Shown: positions 36,068 to 45,420 of the stretch, one piece after another
How positions within the stretch are numbered: position 1 is the first letter of the stretch
Layout of the letters: the number at the start of each line of letters is the position of its first letter
Origin: Acidobacteriota bacterium
GTDB lineage: Bacteria; Acidobacteriota; Terriglobia; Terriglobales; Acidobacteriaceae
Direction: 5' to 3'
NCBI GenBank assembly: GCA_021851335.1
Contig: JAJZEA010000007.1
Span: 1 to 64,000, forward strand
Length of the DNA: 64,000 bases
The notes under the pieces: model-generated
What the model was told of the DNA's origin: nothing
Database searches by the model: none
The model's input: the letters and a program-made list of their open reading frames with translations, nothing else
Position numbers and translations under genes: made by a program

Positions 36068-37234
36068 CTAAAAAGACAATACATAGGAACTGCCCGGAAG
36101 CTTCCGCACTCGACCTGCCATCTCCAGCTCAAAAAGAGCCGTAAAAACCTCCGAAGAAGTCATCTGAGTGTCCAGCTTCTCCAGGATTTCGTCAAGTTGG
36201 AGTGCAGAGTCAGGCTGGAGCACCTCCAACACCATCGCCTCCTGCGGGCCGAGAGCCGGGTCCGGTAGTAACGATGCGGCAGCGCTCGAATTGGATGCAG
36301 AACCCTGCGTCGATTCCAGTTGGAGACGCACCTGCGACGGCAGCGCTTCCCACACATCTTCCCACGTCGCCGTCAGTTGCGCTCCCTGCTTGATGAGCGT
36401 ATTTGGCGTCCACGAACCCTTGCTGGTCACGTTGCCGGGAACGGCATACACGTCTCGCCCCTGGTCGAGCGCGCAGCGCGCCGTCACGCGCGTGCCAGAG
36501 TGTTCGCTGGCCTCGACGACGAGCACGCCGACGCTCATGCCGGAGAGGATGCGGTTGCGGCGAGGAAAGTTCTGCGGCGCAGGAAACGTCCCGAGCGGCA
36601 ACTCGCTGGCGATGACGCCGCCGGTGGCCAGAATGTCATCGGCCAGCTTGCGATTTTCCTTGGGATAGACGACATCGACGCCCGTGCCCCAGATGGCGGC
36701 AGTGGGCCGCTGCGCAGCCAGTGCGCCCTTGTGCGCGGCCGTGTCCACACCGCGGGCCATGCCGCTCAGAATAAGCACGCCGCGCAGCGCCAGATCGCGG
36801 GCCAGCATCTCCGCCATGCCGCTGCCATAGGGAGTGGGATGACGTGTGCCGACGACGGCAATCGACGGCAGACTGAGCAGGCGCGCATCGCCGCGAAGCC
36901 AAAGCACGGGAGGCGGATCGTAGATTTCGCGCAGGCGCTCCGGATAGAGTTCATCGCCGAAGCAGAGAATCTGCGCACCGGACTCGGCGGCACGCATTTG
37001 TTGCTGCTCGGCAACCTGGCGGCCTTTGCCGTCAAAGAGAAACTGCGCGGCGGAGGCGGGGATCGAAAGCGACTCCAGTTCGGTGAGCGAAAGAGAAAAC
37101 AGCGCCGCCGGTCGCTCCAAATGACGCATCGCGTCGTGGATGCGGCGTGGGCCAAGCGTAGGCGTGAGCGCCATCGTCAGCCAGGCGAGCGAGTCTTCTG
37201 CAACGCTTCGATCGCTTGTGTCGCTTGTGGTCAT
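36068..37234 (-). CDS. dprA: DNA-processing protein DprA
   Basis: About 388 residues. The Rossmann-like DNA-processing domain is complete: IAVVGTRHPTPYGSGMAEMLA, LSGMARGVDTAAHKGAL, AIWGTGVDVVYPKENRKLA, NFPRRNRILSGMS and VVEASEHSGTRVTARCALDQGRDVYAVPGN. A winged-helix DprA domain ends the protein. DprA loads RecA on incoming single-stranded DNA during natural transformation. Two ATGs six bases apart fit; the second (37234) has better spacing from AAGGGA. topA follows after about 236 bases that hold no gene. Confidence 0.95.
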   Translation of the reverse strand: MTTSDTSDRSVAEDSLAWLTMALTPTLGPRRIHDAMRHLERPAALFSLSLTELESLSIPASAAQFLFDGKGRQVAEQQQMRAAESGAQILCFGDELYPERLREIYDPPPVLWLRGDARLLSLPSIAVVGTRHPTPYGSGMAEMLARDLALRGVLILSGMARGVDTAAHKGALAAQRPTAAIWGTGVDVVYPKENRKLADDILATGGVIASELPLGTFPAPQNFPRRNRILSGMSVGVLVVEASEHSGTRVTARCALDQGRDVYAVPGNVTSKGSWTPNTLIKQGAQLTATWEDVWEALPSQVRLQLESTQGSASNSSAAASLLPDPALGPQEAMVLEVLQPDSALQLDEILEKLDTQMTSSEVFTALFELEMAGRVRKLPGSSYVLSF

Positions 37235-37491
37235 TGACATTTCCCTTCCCATCGAGCAGAGATGCATACCCAAGCCGGTTCGCAGTCCGGAAGCATTTGT
37301 GCTGCTGCCGCCGAATGCTCACGATTATACCCACAGCGTTTTGCAGGATGTGCGACGACGGCCGGAAGATGGCGGAACAAGCCTGCGCGCGGGGTGAATC
37401 CTGAATGCGTTTGAATGCTGTGTGGATGCGGCGAAACCGAGAAGAGCCGCAGAGAAGACGAAGTGTTGCGGCGGGTTGATACTCTGAAGAA

Positions 37492-38397
37492 GTGAATGAT
37501 CGGGTGGAGCAGCTTCGGGTTGCAGCGATTCGGTTTCTGAATCCAGCGCCGCTGATGTGGGACTTTGAACACGAACCATGGCGCAGTGGGATGGCGCAGC
37601 GCTATCGGCTGGAGTGGATGATGCCGTCGGAGTGCGCGGCACGACTGGCGCTGCCAAAAGAAGCGGCTCAGGCGGCGGATCTGGGACTGGTGCCGATTGC
37701 CGCACTGGCCACAAATCCCGCGCTTGCGCTGGTTCCCGGCTGCGCCATTGCCGCCACGCGGCGGGTGCGTTCCCTGCTGTTGATTCGGCGAGCGCGTCAG
37801 CCGCTGAGCGCGATTCGCACCGTCGCTGCCGATACTTCTTCGCGCGCCACCCTGGCCTATACGCAGATTCTCTTTCGCGAGTGGTGGCAGCCGGGTGAGT
37901 CCGCGAAAAACTCACCGGAGTTTCAGCCGCACCGGCCTGATCCCGATGCGATGCTGGAAGCAGCCGACGCAGCGCTGGTGATCGGCGACCCTGCGTTGTT
38001 TGCGCTCGAAGAACGACAGAATCGCGAAGAGCGCACGGGCGAAGAGCTGGTCTATCACGACCTGGCGGAAGAGTGGATCCGTCTGACCGGAACGCCGTGG
38101 GTCTCCGCGGTGTGGGCGGTGCGCCAATCGACGGTCGCCGACAGCGACACGGCAAGCCGAGGCGTGACGCTGGAGACGATTGCAGCCGATACCTGCGCTT
38201 CGCGGGATCGCGGTCTGGCCCATGTCGAGGTGCTGGTGGCGGAGTGGTCAGCGCGGCTGCCGCTCAGCGCGGAGACGATTCGCACCTATCTGACAGAGAA
38301 CATCCACTACATCCTCGATGCGTCGTGCATGGAAGGAATGCGGCTCTTTTACAGGCTTGCGGCGAAGCACGGAATTTTGCCCGCCTATACGCCTTAA
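37492..38397 (+). CDS. mqnA: Chorismate dehydratase of the futalosine menaquinone pathway
   Basis: A 301-residue MqnA/MqnD-family protein. LRVAAIRFLNPAPLMWDFE at the N-terminus, AADLGLVPIAALA, and ATRRVRSLLLIRR with SRATLAYTQIL match MqnA, which converts chorismate to 3-enolpyruvyl-benzoate, the first futalosine-pathway step. A C-terminal helix YLTENIHYILDASCMEGMRLFYRLAAKHG is also typical. The start is a GTG. It is divergent from dprA (218 bases, no gene seen) and converges on fabH. A 12-bp repeat begins at the last base of its stop codon. Confidence 0.9.
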   Translation: MNDRVEQLRVAAIRFLNPAPLMWDFEHEPWRSGMAQRYRLEWMMPSECAARLALPKEAAQAADLGLVPIAALATNPALALVPGCAIAATRRVRSLLLIRRARQPLSAIRTVAADTSSRATLAYTQILFREWWQPGESAKNSPEFQPHRPDPDAMLEAADAALVIGDPALFALEERQNREERTGEELVYHDLAEEWIRLTGTPWVSAVWAVRQSTVADSDTASRGVTLETIAADTCASRDRGLAHVEVLVAEWSARLPLSAETIRTYLTENIHYILDASCMEGMRLFYRLAAKHGILPAYTP

Positions 38398-38427
38398 TCC
38401 GGAATTTGATCCGGAATTTGATCTGGA
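38397..38427. repeat. 12-bp tandem repeat at the end of mqnA
   Basis: ATCCGGAATTTG at 38397-38408 and 38409-38420, then a partial unit ATCTGGA. The first unit starts at the last base of the mqnA stop codon; fabH ends at 38435 on the other strand. Confidence 0.85.
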
Positions 38428-38434
38428 AGATGCT

Positions 38435-39451
38435 CTAAAACTCCCAGCGCAACAGCGCGGCCCCTACAGTGAAACCCGCTCCGGCAGCGGCGATCAGCAC
38501 TAGGTCGCCCTTGTGCAGCTTGCCCTGTTCAATGGCCGTGCCCATGGCCAGCGGAATGGTTCCGCCAGAGGTATTGCCGTACTTTTCGATATTGACGATG
38601 ACGCGGCTCTCTTCCATGCCCAGCCGCTCGGCCGTCGCCGTGATGATGCGCTTGTTGGCCTGATGCGGAATGAAGCAGCCCAACTCCTGGCCAGAGACTC
38701 CATTGCGCTCCAGCACGCGCGTGGTGGCCTCAGCCATCTTGCGCACGGCAAACTTGTAAACGGTCTGGCCGTCCTGATGAATGTAGTGCTGCTTGGCGGC
38801 CACGGTCTCCGCGCTGGCCGGGCGCAGGCTGCCGCCAGCGGCCAGGTTGAGCGCGGGGCCGCCAGAGCCGTCAATCTCGTGGACAAAGTCGATGAGTCCG
38901 ATCTCGTCCCCTTCACATGGCTCCAGCAGCACGGCGCCGGCTCCGTCGCCAAAGAGGATGCAGGTAGTGCGGTCGGTGTAGTCGACCATGCGGGAGTTGG
39001 CGTCGCCGCCGATGACGAGCACTTTTTTGTGCGCGCCGCTCTCGACCAGCTTCGCTCCGGCCTGAAGCGCGAAGACAAAGCCTGAGCAGCCCGCCGAGAC
39101 ATCGAAACCCCACGCGCCGTTGGCGCCGATCTTGTTCTGAACCAGACAGGCGGTCGACGGGAAAAGCATATCCGGCGTAACGGTGCCGACGATGATTGCC
39201 TCGACTTCGCTGGCGGCGATTCCCCGCTGTGCCAGGCAACGACGCGCCGCTTCGGCAGCCATGTCGCTGGTGCCCAGACCTTTGTCCAGGATGTGACGCT
39301 CCTTGATGCCGGTGCGCTCGGTGATCCACTGGTCGTTGGTCTCGACCATCTTTTCCAGATCGGCGTTGGTGAGGATCTTCGGTGGAACGTAGGTGCCGAG
39401 GGCGCTGATCTTGACGCGTGTGGCGACGGGCGAGCGAAATGAATGGCTCAA
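38435..39451 (-). CDS. fabH: 3-oxoacyl-ACP synthase III
   Basis: A 338-residue KAS III that condenses acetyl-CoA with malonyl-ACP to begin fatty acid synthesis. The triad is visible: C122 in [13 protein letters not shown], His in [10 protein letters not shown] and Asn in [10 protein letters not shown]. The start appears to be TTG: AAGGAG (39461-39466) stands nine bases before it and no ATG or GTG lies between. The frame extends upstream only into the SRP RNA gene, which argues against a longer protein. The signal recognition RNA is encoded just before it on the same strand. Confidence 0.95.
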   Translation of the reverse strand: MSHSFRSPVATRVKISALGTYVPPKILTNADLEKMVETNDQWITERTGIKERHILDKGLGTSDMAAEAARRCLAQRGIAASEVEAIIVGTVTPDMLFPSTACLVQNKIGANGAWGFDVSAGCSGFVFALQAGAKLVESGAHKKVLVIGGDANSRMVDYTDRTTCILFGDGAGAVLLEPCEGDEIGLIDFVHEIDGSGGPALNLAAGGSLRPASAETVAAKQHYIHQDGQTVYKFAVRKMAEATTRVLERNGVSGQELGCFIPHQANKRIITATAERLGMEESRVIVNIEKYGNTSGGTIPLAMGTAIEQGKLHKGDLVLIAAAGAGFTVGAALLRWEF

Positions 39452-39542
39452 AACAAAACTCTCCTTCAGCGCAACAGCGGCTGAGTGCGGCCCGCAGGCC
39501 AATCCCGATTCGCCTGCGCACGGGGCGCAAGCACACAAAAAA

Positions 39543-39639
39543 GTACCGGGCAACCTACTGCGCCCGCACTAGCCCGTTACCGTTGCTTCCTTCCGGACCT
39601 GGCGGGATTGGCGGGATTGCGTCGCGTAGGACCCGGCAC
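39543..39639 (-). ncRNA. ffs: Signal recognition particle RNA (small bacterial type)
   Basis: Read on the minus strand, the hallmark GGTCCGGAAGGAAGCAACGG, the Ffh-binding helix 8 with its GGAA tetraloop, lies at 39576-39600 in the middle. The ends pair: GTGCCGGG at the 5' side with CCCGGTAC at the 3' side (with one G-T pair) and CCTACGCG with CGCAGTAGG. The length of about 97 bases is normal for the 4.5S type. Boundaries are set by the pairing and may be off by a few bases. Confidence 0.96.
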
Positions 39640-39708
39640 TGATTGATGATACCACTCCGGCAACGCTCTATCCCACCTGCTGAGTCGCGCAAAGATTACA
39701 ATGAAGAA

Positions 39709-41202
39709 GTGACCAATACTGCAACGAAAACAGGACCGCGGATCGGCTTCGTCTCGCTTGGATGCCCGAAGAATCTGGTGGACTCCGAAGTGATGATGGG
39801 AATGCTGGACCAGGCCGGAGCGCAGTTGACCCACACGCCGGAAGAGGCCGAAGTGCTGGTCGTCAATACCTGCTCGTTCATCGATTCGGCGAAGCAGGAG
39901 TCGGTGGATACGATTCTGGAGATGGTGCGGCATAAGACGGCTGGAACCGCCAAGCGTGTGATTGTGGCCGGATGCCTGGTGGAGCGCTATCGCGACGAGA
40001 TTCGGAAGAATATTCCCGAGGTTGATGCAGTGGTCGGCACCGGGGAACTGGATGCGATTCTTGCCGCAGCCGGACTGGCCCCCACACAGCAGGCTGCGTC
40101 GCCGTTTCCGATTCTGAAGCAGTCGGATCTCATCGAGCGCGTGCCGAGCGCGGTGAGCACGCACAGCCGCCCGGAGGGCGACCTGCGCGAACAACAGGGA
40201 CGATTTGACCGCGGGGAGTGGGCCGGCGCGATCGCCACGCTGCCCAATTATCTCTACAACGACGAAACGCCGCGGCTGCTGACGACGCCGCGCTCTTCGG
40301 CCTACATCAAGATCGCCGAGGGCTGTGACCATCCCTGCGGCTTCTGCATCATTCCTCAGCTTCGCGGCAAGTTTCGCTCGCGTCGCTTTGCTTCCGTGGT
40401 GGCCGAAGCCGAACAACTGGTGCGGCAGGGAGTGCGCGAGATCACGCTGATCGGCCAGGACACCACCTGCTATGGCGAAGACCTGGGCATGAAGGACGGG
40501 CTGGCCGATCTGCTTGATGCCCTCGCCCGGATCGAAGGATTGACGTGGCTGCGTTTTCTCTACGCCTATCCCAACAAGGTGACGACCCGGCTGCTGGAGA
40601 CGATGGCGCGCCACGACAATATCGCCAAGTATCTGGACGTGCCGCTGCAACATGCTTCGGCCAGCGTGCTGAAGCGAATGAAGCGCGGCGGCAGCGGCGA
40701 GATTTTTCTGAAGATGATCGAAAAGGCGCGCCGCATCGTTCCGGACCTGGTGGTGCGCACGACGTTTATCGTGGGATTTCCGGGCGAGACGGCGGAGGAG
40801 TTTGCCGAGCTGGAAGCGTTTGTGCAGGCGGCAAAGCTGGACTGGATGGGAGCTTTCAGCTACTCCGATGAGGAGGGTTCAGCGGCGCATCGGCTGGAAG
40901 CGAAGGTGCCAAAGCGCACCATCGAGGCGCGACGCAGGCGGCTGATGAAGGTGCAGCAGGCGATCAGCGCCGAACGGCAGGCCAAGTGGGTGGGACGCAG
41001 GATGCGCCTGCTGGTGGAGGGCGTGAGCGAAGAGTCCGACCTGCTGTGGCAGGGGCGGACGCTGCTCCATGCCCCGGAGATCGACGGCAAGGTGCTCATC
41101 AATGATTTTGGTCCGCACCAGACGCTGAAGCCGGGCGACTTCTATGAGTGCGAGATTACCGAATCGCACCACTACGACGTGGTGGCACGCATTGTTGCCT
41201 GA
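39709..41202 (+). CDS. rimO: Ribosomal protein uS12 methylthiotransferase
   Basis: A 497-residue radical SAM methylthiotransferase. The N-terminal domain holds cluster cysteines in SLGCPKN, NTCSFI and AGCLVERY; the radical SAM motif is CDHPCGFCIIPQLRGKFRSR (CxxxCxxC), the RimO form. A TRAM domain ends the protein. RimO methylthiolates an aspartate of ribosomal protein S12. There is an insertion of about 50 residues (SDLIERVPSAVSTHSRPEG and following) between the first domain and the SAM domain compared with E. coli. The start is probably the GTG at 39709, since longer starts run into the SRP RNA gene. It leads a run of five genes read in the same direction. Confidence 0.95.
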   Translation: MTNTATKTGPRIGFVSLGCPKNLVDSEVMMGMLDQAGAQLTHTPEEAEVLVVNTCSFIDSAKQESVDTILEMVRHKTAGTAKRVIVAGCLVERYRDEIRKNIPEVDAVVGTGELDAILAAAGLAPTQQAASPFPILKQSDLIERVPSAVSTHSRPEGDLREQQGRFDRGEWAGAIATLPNYLYNDETPRLLTTPRSSAYIKIAEGCDHPCGFCIIPQLRGKFRSRRFASVVAEAEQLVRQGVREITLIGQDTTCYGEDLGMKDGLADLLDALARIEGLTWLRFLYAYPNKVTTRLLETMARHDNIAKYLDVPLQHASASVLKRMKRGGSGEIFLKMIEKARRIVPDLVVRTTFIVGFPGETAEEFAELEAFVQAAKLDWMGAFSYSDEEGSAAHRLEAKVPKRTIEARRRRLMKVQQAISAERQAKWVGRRMRLLVEGVSEESDLLWQGRTLLHAPEIDGKVLINDFGPHQTLKPGDFYECEITESHHYDVVARIVA

Positions 41203-41252
41203 GTGTGCAGTGGCGGACTCGGGCAATCTTCGATGAAACAGGAATCGAGGCG

Positions 41253-41468
41253 ATGACAGAAGCAAAGAAGAGTACCGCACGAGCAAAGATGTTGCGCTGC
41301 CCAACCTGCGGCGAGCGCGTGACCATGAAGAGCGAGGATTTTCCATTTTGCAGCGACCGCTGCCGAAAGATCGATTTGGGCAAGTGGTCGATGGGCGTCT
41401 ATCGGATCAGTTCGCCGGTGATGGACCCGGATTTGCTGGAAGGGCTGGAAGGGACCGAGCGTGAATGA
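41253..41468 (+). CDS. yacG: Zinc-binding DNA gyrase inhibitor YacG
   Basis: A 71-residue protein with the YacG zinc site: CPTCGE near residue 16 and PFCSDRCRKIDLGKW near 32, i.e. CxxC and CxxxC. E. coli YacG binds GyrB and inhibits gyrase. Length is typical. The chosen ATG follows GGAATCGAGG; it lies 50 bases after rimO. The last eight bases overlap the GTG start of pgpA, so the genes are in an operon. Confidence 0.92.
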   Translation: MTEAKKSTARAKMLRCPTCGERVTMKSEDFPFCSDRCRKIDLGKWSMGVYRISSPVMDPDLLEGLEGTERE

Positions 41469-41985
41469 CGGCGGACGAGTGAAGCTGCGCGACCTGCGGG
41501 CGATGCATGCAACCGGATGGGCGTGGGCGGTGGCGACATTTTGCGGAGCCGGATTCCTGCGTCCTGGACCGGGCACCTGGGGATCGGTGGCGACGGCTGG
41601 AGTGTATGCGGCGCTGGTTGCGCTGCTGCATCCGGCGGCGGCTACGCTCCTGGCGGGCACGCTGATTGCTCTGGTGGCCACGGTGGCTGCGGGCATTCCG
41701 GCAGCCACCGTGGCTGCGCGCGAAAGCGGAAGCAAAGACCCGGGATTTGTGGTGATCGATGAGGTGGCCGGAATGTGGATTGCACTGCTGCCGGCGGCAG
41801 CGCATCCAGGGTGGAAAGCCATTCTCGCGGCGCTGATCTTCTTTCGCATATTCGATGTCTGGAAGCCGTTTCCTGTTCATCAACTGGAAAAACTGCCCGA
41901 GGGTTGGGGAATCGTATGCGATGACCTTGCAGCCGGGCTGTATGCTGGGATTTGCGTTCTGGTGCTGATGCACTGGATTCGCTGA
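41461..41985 (+). CDS. pgpA: Phosphatidylglycerophosphatase A
   Basis: A 174-residue inner-membrane enzyme that dephosphorylates phosphatidylglycerophosphate. Family motifs: FLRPGPGTWGS near residue 33, KDPGFVVIDEVAGMWI near 92, FRIFDVWKPFP near 125 and GIVCDDLAAG near 145. Four hydrophobic segments. Start is GTG, overlapping yacG by eight bases. It is a housekeeping lipid gene in the rimO operon. Confidence 0.95.
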   Translation: MNDGGRVKLRDLRAMHATGWAWAVATFCGAGFLRPGPGTWGSVATAGVYAALVALLHPAAATLLAGTLIALVATVAAGIPAATVAARESGSKDPGFVVIDEVAGMWIALLPAAAHPGWKAILAALIFFRIFDVWKPFPVHQLEKLPEGWGIVCDDLAAGLYAGICVLVLMHWIR

Positions 41986-42005
41986 CCTGGGGATAAAACG
42001 ACGCC

Positions 42006-43055
42006 ATGCCGACTGCACACACAACTTTGCCCAGCCATCCGACGATTGAACAGGCGTTCCCCCCCGTGGCGATGCCCGGAGCGGAGATCGCATTACTGGG
42101 CGCTTCGCTGGGAGCGACGGCATCCCACCTTCCGACGGTGATGACGAATGGTCAGGAAGCGCAACTGGTCCTGTGTCGCGCAGATCGCATCGTCGTCCGG
42201 ATGCCCGAGCAGGCGCGAACGGGGATGCTGGAGGTGCTGCGCGATGGTGAGCGCAGCAATCCGATTCCGATGATTGTTGCCAGGCTGCTCTCCGATGGCC
42301 TGCATCCGGTCACGAGCCCGGTGGTGAGCCGCTCCGGAATGATCTTTACCACGATCTCCGGGCCGCGCGGCAAGCAGACACCGGTGTCCATCGTTCGCAT
42401 CAGCCCGGATGGCGAAGGGACGCCCTTTGTGAGCGGCATTTTGAATGCGACAGGGCTGGCGATTCATCCCGACGGCGACCTGTTTGTTTCTTCGCGCGCC
42501 GAAGGAACGATCTATCGCATTGACGCCGGCGGCGATGCGGTCACCTATGCCGACGGCATGGGCGTGGCTACCGGAATCGCCTTTGACGACGAGGGCAATC
42601 TGTTTGTCGGCGATCGTTCCGGAACCATCTTCAAGATTGCGCAGGGACACAGTGAACGGGACAAGAAGGTCTTTGTCTTCGCCACACTGGAGCCGAGTGT
42701 GGCGGCGTATCACCTGGCGACAGGGCCGGATGGAACGCTCTTTGTGACCGCCCCGACGCTGACCTCGCATGACTCGGTGTGGGCAATTGACCGCGATGGC
42801 GCGGTGCGCTCGTGGTACAAGGGACTGGGAAGGCCGCAGGGGCTGGCCGTGGATGCCGAATCCAATGTGTACGTGACCGCTTCCCTGGCTGGGCAACGCG
42901 GGCTGGTGCGAATCGATCCGGAAGGTCGCGCGGAGGTTGTGGTGGCTGGCCACTCGGTGGTCGGCGTAGCGTTTTCGCCTCTCGGATCGACGATTCTGAC
43001 GACGAATGACGCGGTGTATGAAGTGGAGATTGGCGTGAGCAGCGCCTCAGAGTAA
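42006..43055 (+). CDS. NHL/SMP-30-like beta-propeller protein
   Basis: A 349-residue protein without an evident signal peptide. The first 100 residues resemble an IPT/TIG immunoglobulin-like domain (GAEIALLGASLGA, RIVVRMPEQARTGMLEV); the rest shows repeated NHL or SMP-30 blades (GLAIHPDGDLFVSSRAEGTIYRID, GIAFDDEGNLFVGDRSGTIFKI, GLAVDAESNVYVTASL). Substrate or partner cannot be told. It lies 20 bases after pgpA and 67 before cinA, likely the same transcript. Confidence 0.8.
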   Translation: MPTAHTTLPSHPTIEQAFPPVAMPGAEIALLGASLGATASHLPTVMTNGQEAQLVLCRADRIVVRMPEQARTGMLEVLRDGERSNPIPMIVARLLSDGLHPVTSPVVSRSGMIFTTISGPRGKQTPVSIVRISPDGEGTPFVSGILNATGLAIHPDGDLFVSSRAEGTIYRIDAGGDAVTYADGMGVATGIAFDDEGNLFVGDRSGTIFKIAQGHSERDKKVFVFATLEPSVAAYHLATGPDGTLFVTAPTLTSHDSVWAIDRDGAVRSWYKGLGRPQGLAVDAESNVYVTASLAGQRGLVRIDPEGRAEVVVAGHSVVGVAFSPLGSTILTTNDAVYEVEIGVSSASE

Positions 43056-43122
43056 GCGCAGGAAATGGGTTGCCTGAACCAGCACGACGACCTTCCGGGC
43101 AGTGCATGACAAGGGATGAACG

Positions 43123-44376
43123 ATGAACTGTGAAATCATCGCGGTGGGATCGGAGTTGCTGACCCCCTGGCGGCAGGATACGAACTCGCTCTTTCTGACC
43201 GAAGAACTGAATGCGGTGGGCGTCTCCGTCCGGTTCAAGACGATTGTCGGCGATCGCAGGGCAGATCTGGCAGGCGCCGTGCGCACGGCGCTGGGGCGGA
43301 CCGATATCTTGATCGTGATGGGCGGGCTGGGGCCGACGGAAGACGACCTGAGCCGTGAGGCCGTGGCCGAGGCGCTCAAGATGGGCCTGCGACGAGACGG
43401 CAGCCTGGTGGCGGCGCTCAGTGCGCGCTTTGCCGCGCGCCGCATGACGATGACCGACAACAACCTGAAGCAGGCCGACGTGATCGAAGGGGCGGTGGTG
43501 TTGCCAAACCCGAACGGCACAGCGCCCGGCCAATGGATGGATACATCCTTTGAAGGATTTCGCAAGCTGGTCATGCTGATTCCCGGGCCGCCGGGCGAGT
43601 GTCGGCCGCTGTTTGAAGAGCAATGTCTGCCGCGCCTGCGCGAGGTGATTCCGGTGCGACACATTGCCCGACGCACGCTGAAGGCGACGATGATCGGCGA
43701 ATCGAGCGCCGATGCTTTGCTGGCGCCGATCTACTCCACCTATCCGGATGTGGAGACGACGATTCTGGCCGGCAACTGCGAGATTCAGCTTCAGCTTGCG
43801 TGTGCCAGGGCGACGCCAGAAGCGGCGCAGGCGCGCGTGGATGAGCTGGCGGGAAAGCTGGAAGAAGCGCTGGACGAGTATGTCTTTGCCTCGCAGGGCG
43901 AGACGCTGGAACAGATTGTCCTCTACTATCTGGAGCTGAAGCAGGCTACGCTGGCAGTTGCGGAAAGCTGCACCGGCGGCATGCTGGGGGAACGGATCAC
44001 CTCCGTCAGTGGCAGCTCGCGCTCGTTTTTAGGGGGTGCCCTGGTCTATTCCGACGCGCTGAAGACGGCGTTCTGCGGAGTTGCGCTAGAGCTGCTGGCC
44101 GAGCACGGCGCGGTGAGCACACCGGTGGCGGAAGCGATGGCCGATGGCATCCGCCGCCATACCGGAGCCACGTTTGGCATGGGCATCACCGGAATTGCCG
44201 GCCCTGGCGGTGGAAGTGACGAGAAACCCGTGGGGCGAGTCTATATTGCACTCAGCGACGCGTATGGAACCGAGTGCAGCGAAAACAACTTCCGCGGTGA
44301 CCGGCAAAAAGTGCGCCAGTGGGCGACGCAAAAGGCGCTGGACATGCTTCGAAGACGGATGATCCTGTATCGCTGA
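43123..44376 (+). CDS. cinA: CinA, fused MoaB-like and PncC-type amidase
   Basis: A 417-residue protein with the CinA arrangement: an N-terminal MoaB-like molybdopterin-binding fold (IIAVGSELLTPWRQDTNSLFL, VMGGLGPTEDDLSREA, MLIPGPPGECRPLFEE), a linker and a C-terminal nicotinamide-mononucleotide amidase domain (AVAESCTGGMLGERITSVSGSS, GITGIAGPGGGSDEKPVG). It recycles NMN and ADP-ribose-type products; the name also links to competence, which fits dprA nearby. AAGGGA precedes the ATG. Its stop codon lies inside a 12-bp unit, TATCGCTGACCC, at 44368-44379, repeated at 44380-44390. Confidence 0.94.
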   Translation: MNCEIIAVGSELLTPWRQDTNSLFLTEELNAVGVSVRFKTIVGDRRADLAGAVRTALGRTDILIVMGGLGPTEDDLSREAVAEALKMGLRRDGSLVAALSARFAARRMTMTDNNLKQADVIEGAVVLPNPNGTAPGQWMDTSFEGFRKLVMLIPGPPGECRPLFEEQCLPRLREVIPVRHIARRTLKATMIGESSADALLAPIYSTYPDVETTILAGNCEIQLQLACARATPEAAQARVDELAGKLEEALDEYVFASQGETLEQIVLYYLELKQATLAVAESCTGGMLGERITSVSGSSRSFLGGALVYSDALKTAFCGVALELLAEHGAVSTPVAEAMADGIRRHTGATFGMGITGIAGPGGGSDEKPVGRVYIALSDAYGTECSENNFRGDRQKVRQWATQKALDMLRRRMILYR

Positions 44377-44402
44377 CCCTATCGCTGACCGGCCCGCTGA
44401 CT

Positions 44403-44440
44403 GGCTCAGTTTGCTCCATCGGAATCGAGCAAACTGAGCC
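44403..44440. terminator. Bidirectional terminator after cinA
   Basis: A perfect 14-bp stem GGCTCAGTTTGCTC with GAGCAAACTGAGCC and a ten-base loop between the convergent cinA and esterase genes. Confidence 0.85.
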
Positions 44441-44449
44441 GGAATGTCG

Positions 44450-45385
44450 CTATCGCGGCAGCCATCCCAGGCCGCGCAGCCAGGTCTCCAGCAACACCGT
44501 CCATTGGTCCAGAGCCGGGTTGCCTTTGCCGAGTCCGCTGCCGTGCCCGCCGTGTGCGAAGATGTGCATCTCCACCGAGACATGCGCGTCGAGCAGCGCC
44601 TGATAGAAACCAAGCGCCTGCTGCACGGGAACGGTTTTGTCTTCCGTCGTGTGATAGAGGAACGTTGGCGGGGTCTGCGCGGAGACAAACAGCGCAGGCG
44701 TGTACTGCTTTTGCAACTCGGCGCAGCGATCCATCACGTCCATGAGCTTGCAATAGGTGAGGTGCGAGGTGTCGGGCGTCACTCCGCCCAGCCAGCCATA
44801 TCCGAGGATGAGCGCATCCGGACGACTGGAAACCTGGCTGATGGGATCGGCTGCCGTAGCATCGCCTGCAACAAACTGCGTGGCCGAAAGCGCGGCCAGA
44901 TGTCCGCCGGCAGAGAAGCCGATGACGGCGACGTGGTCGGGAGCGATCTTGTACGTGGCTGCGTCGGCGCGCACCATCTGAACAGCGCGACGCGCATCGA
45001 AGAGCGGCACCGGCAGCAGGTAGTTCTTACCCAGGCGATAATGCAGCACAAAGGCCGTGAAGCCGCGCGCGGTGAACCAGTCGGCCACCTCGCGTCCCTC
45101 CAGAATGGAGGCCAGACCCAGATACGCGCCACCCGGCATCACGATCACTGCGTTTCCATTCGGGCGAGCGTACTGCGGCTTGAAGACGGTCAGAAACGGA
45201 ATATCGTCGCAGGTGTCGCCTTTAGCCTGCGGCGCATTGCCCTCCCACAGCCGCACCGTGCTGATGCCGAGATACTGGCTTTGCGTCTCCAGCTCCGGAC
45301 AGGCGGCGCGCACGAGCGGCGCGGCGATGCAGCCAAGCAGAATCATGAGAAATGGCAGGCGAATACGACGGAGAGCAGAGTTCAT
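44450..45385 (-). CDS. Exported alpha/beta-hydrolase (esterase/lipase)
   Basis: A 311-residue protein with a signal peptide (about 1-25, ending PLVRAAC). It has the alpha/beta-hydrolase elements: oxyanion GGAYLG, nucleophile elbow GFSAGG, the acid residue in HTTEDKTVP and the histidine in HGGHGSG. The pattern is of the BD-FAE/xylanase-acetylesterase group (carbohydrate or small-ester esterases), so deacetylation of xylan side groups is possible but not shown. GGAGGA lies four bases before the ATG; the frame extends upstream to 45430 but this start gives a proper signal peptide. bshC lies just upstream on the same strand. Confidence 0.88.
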   Translation of the reverse strand: MNSALRRIRLPFLMILLGCIAAPLVRAACPELETQSQYLGISTVRLWEGNAPQAKGDTCDDIPFLTVFKPQYARPNGNAVIVMPGGAYLGLASILEGREVADWFTARGFTAFVLHYRLGKNYLLPVPLFDARRAVQMVRADAATYKIAPDHVAVIGFSAGGHLAALSATQFVAGDATAADPISQVSSRPDALILGYGWLGGVTPDTSHLTYCKLMDVMDRCAELQKQYTPALFVSAQTPPTFLYHTTEDKTVPVQQALGFYQALLDAHVSVEMHIFAHGGHGSGLGKGNPALDQWTVLLETWLRGLGWLPR

Positions 45386-45420
45386 GAGTTCCTCCAGCAA
45401 AGGAAAGCTTGCGCAGCCGA

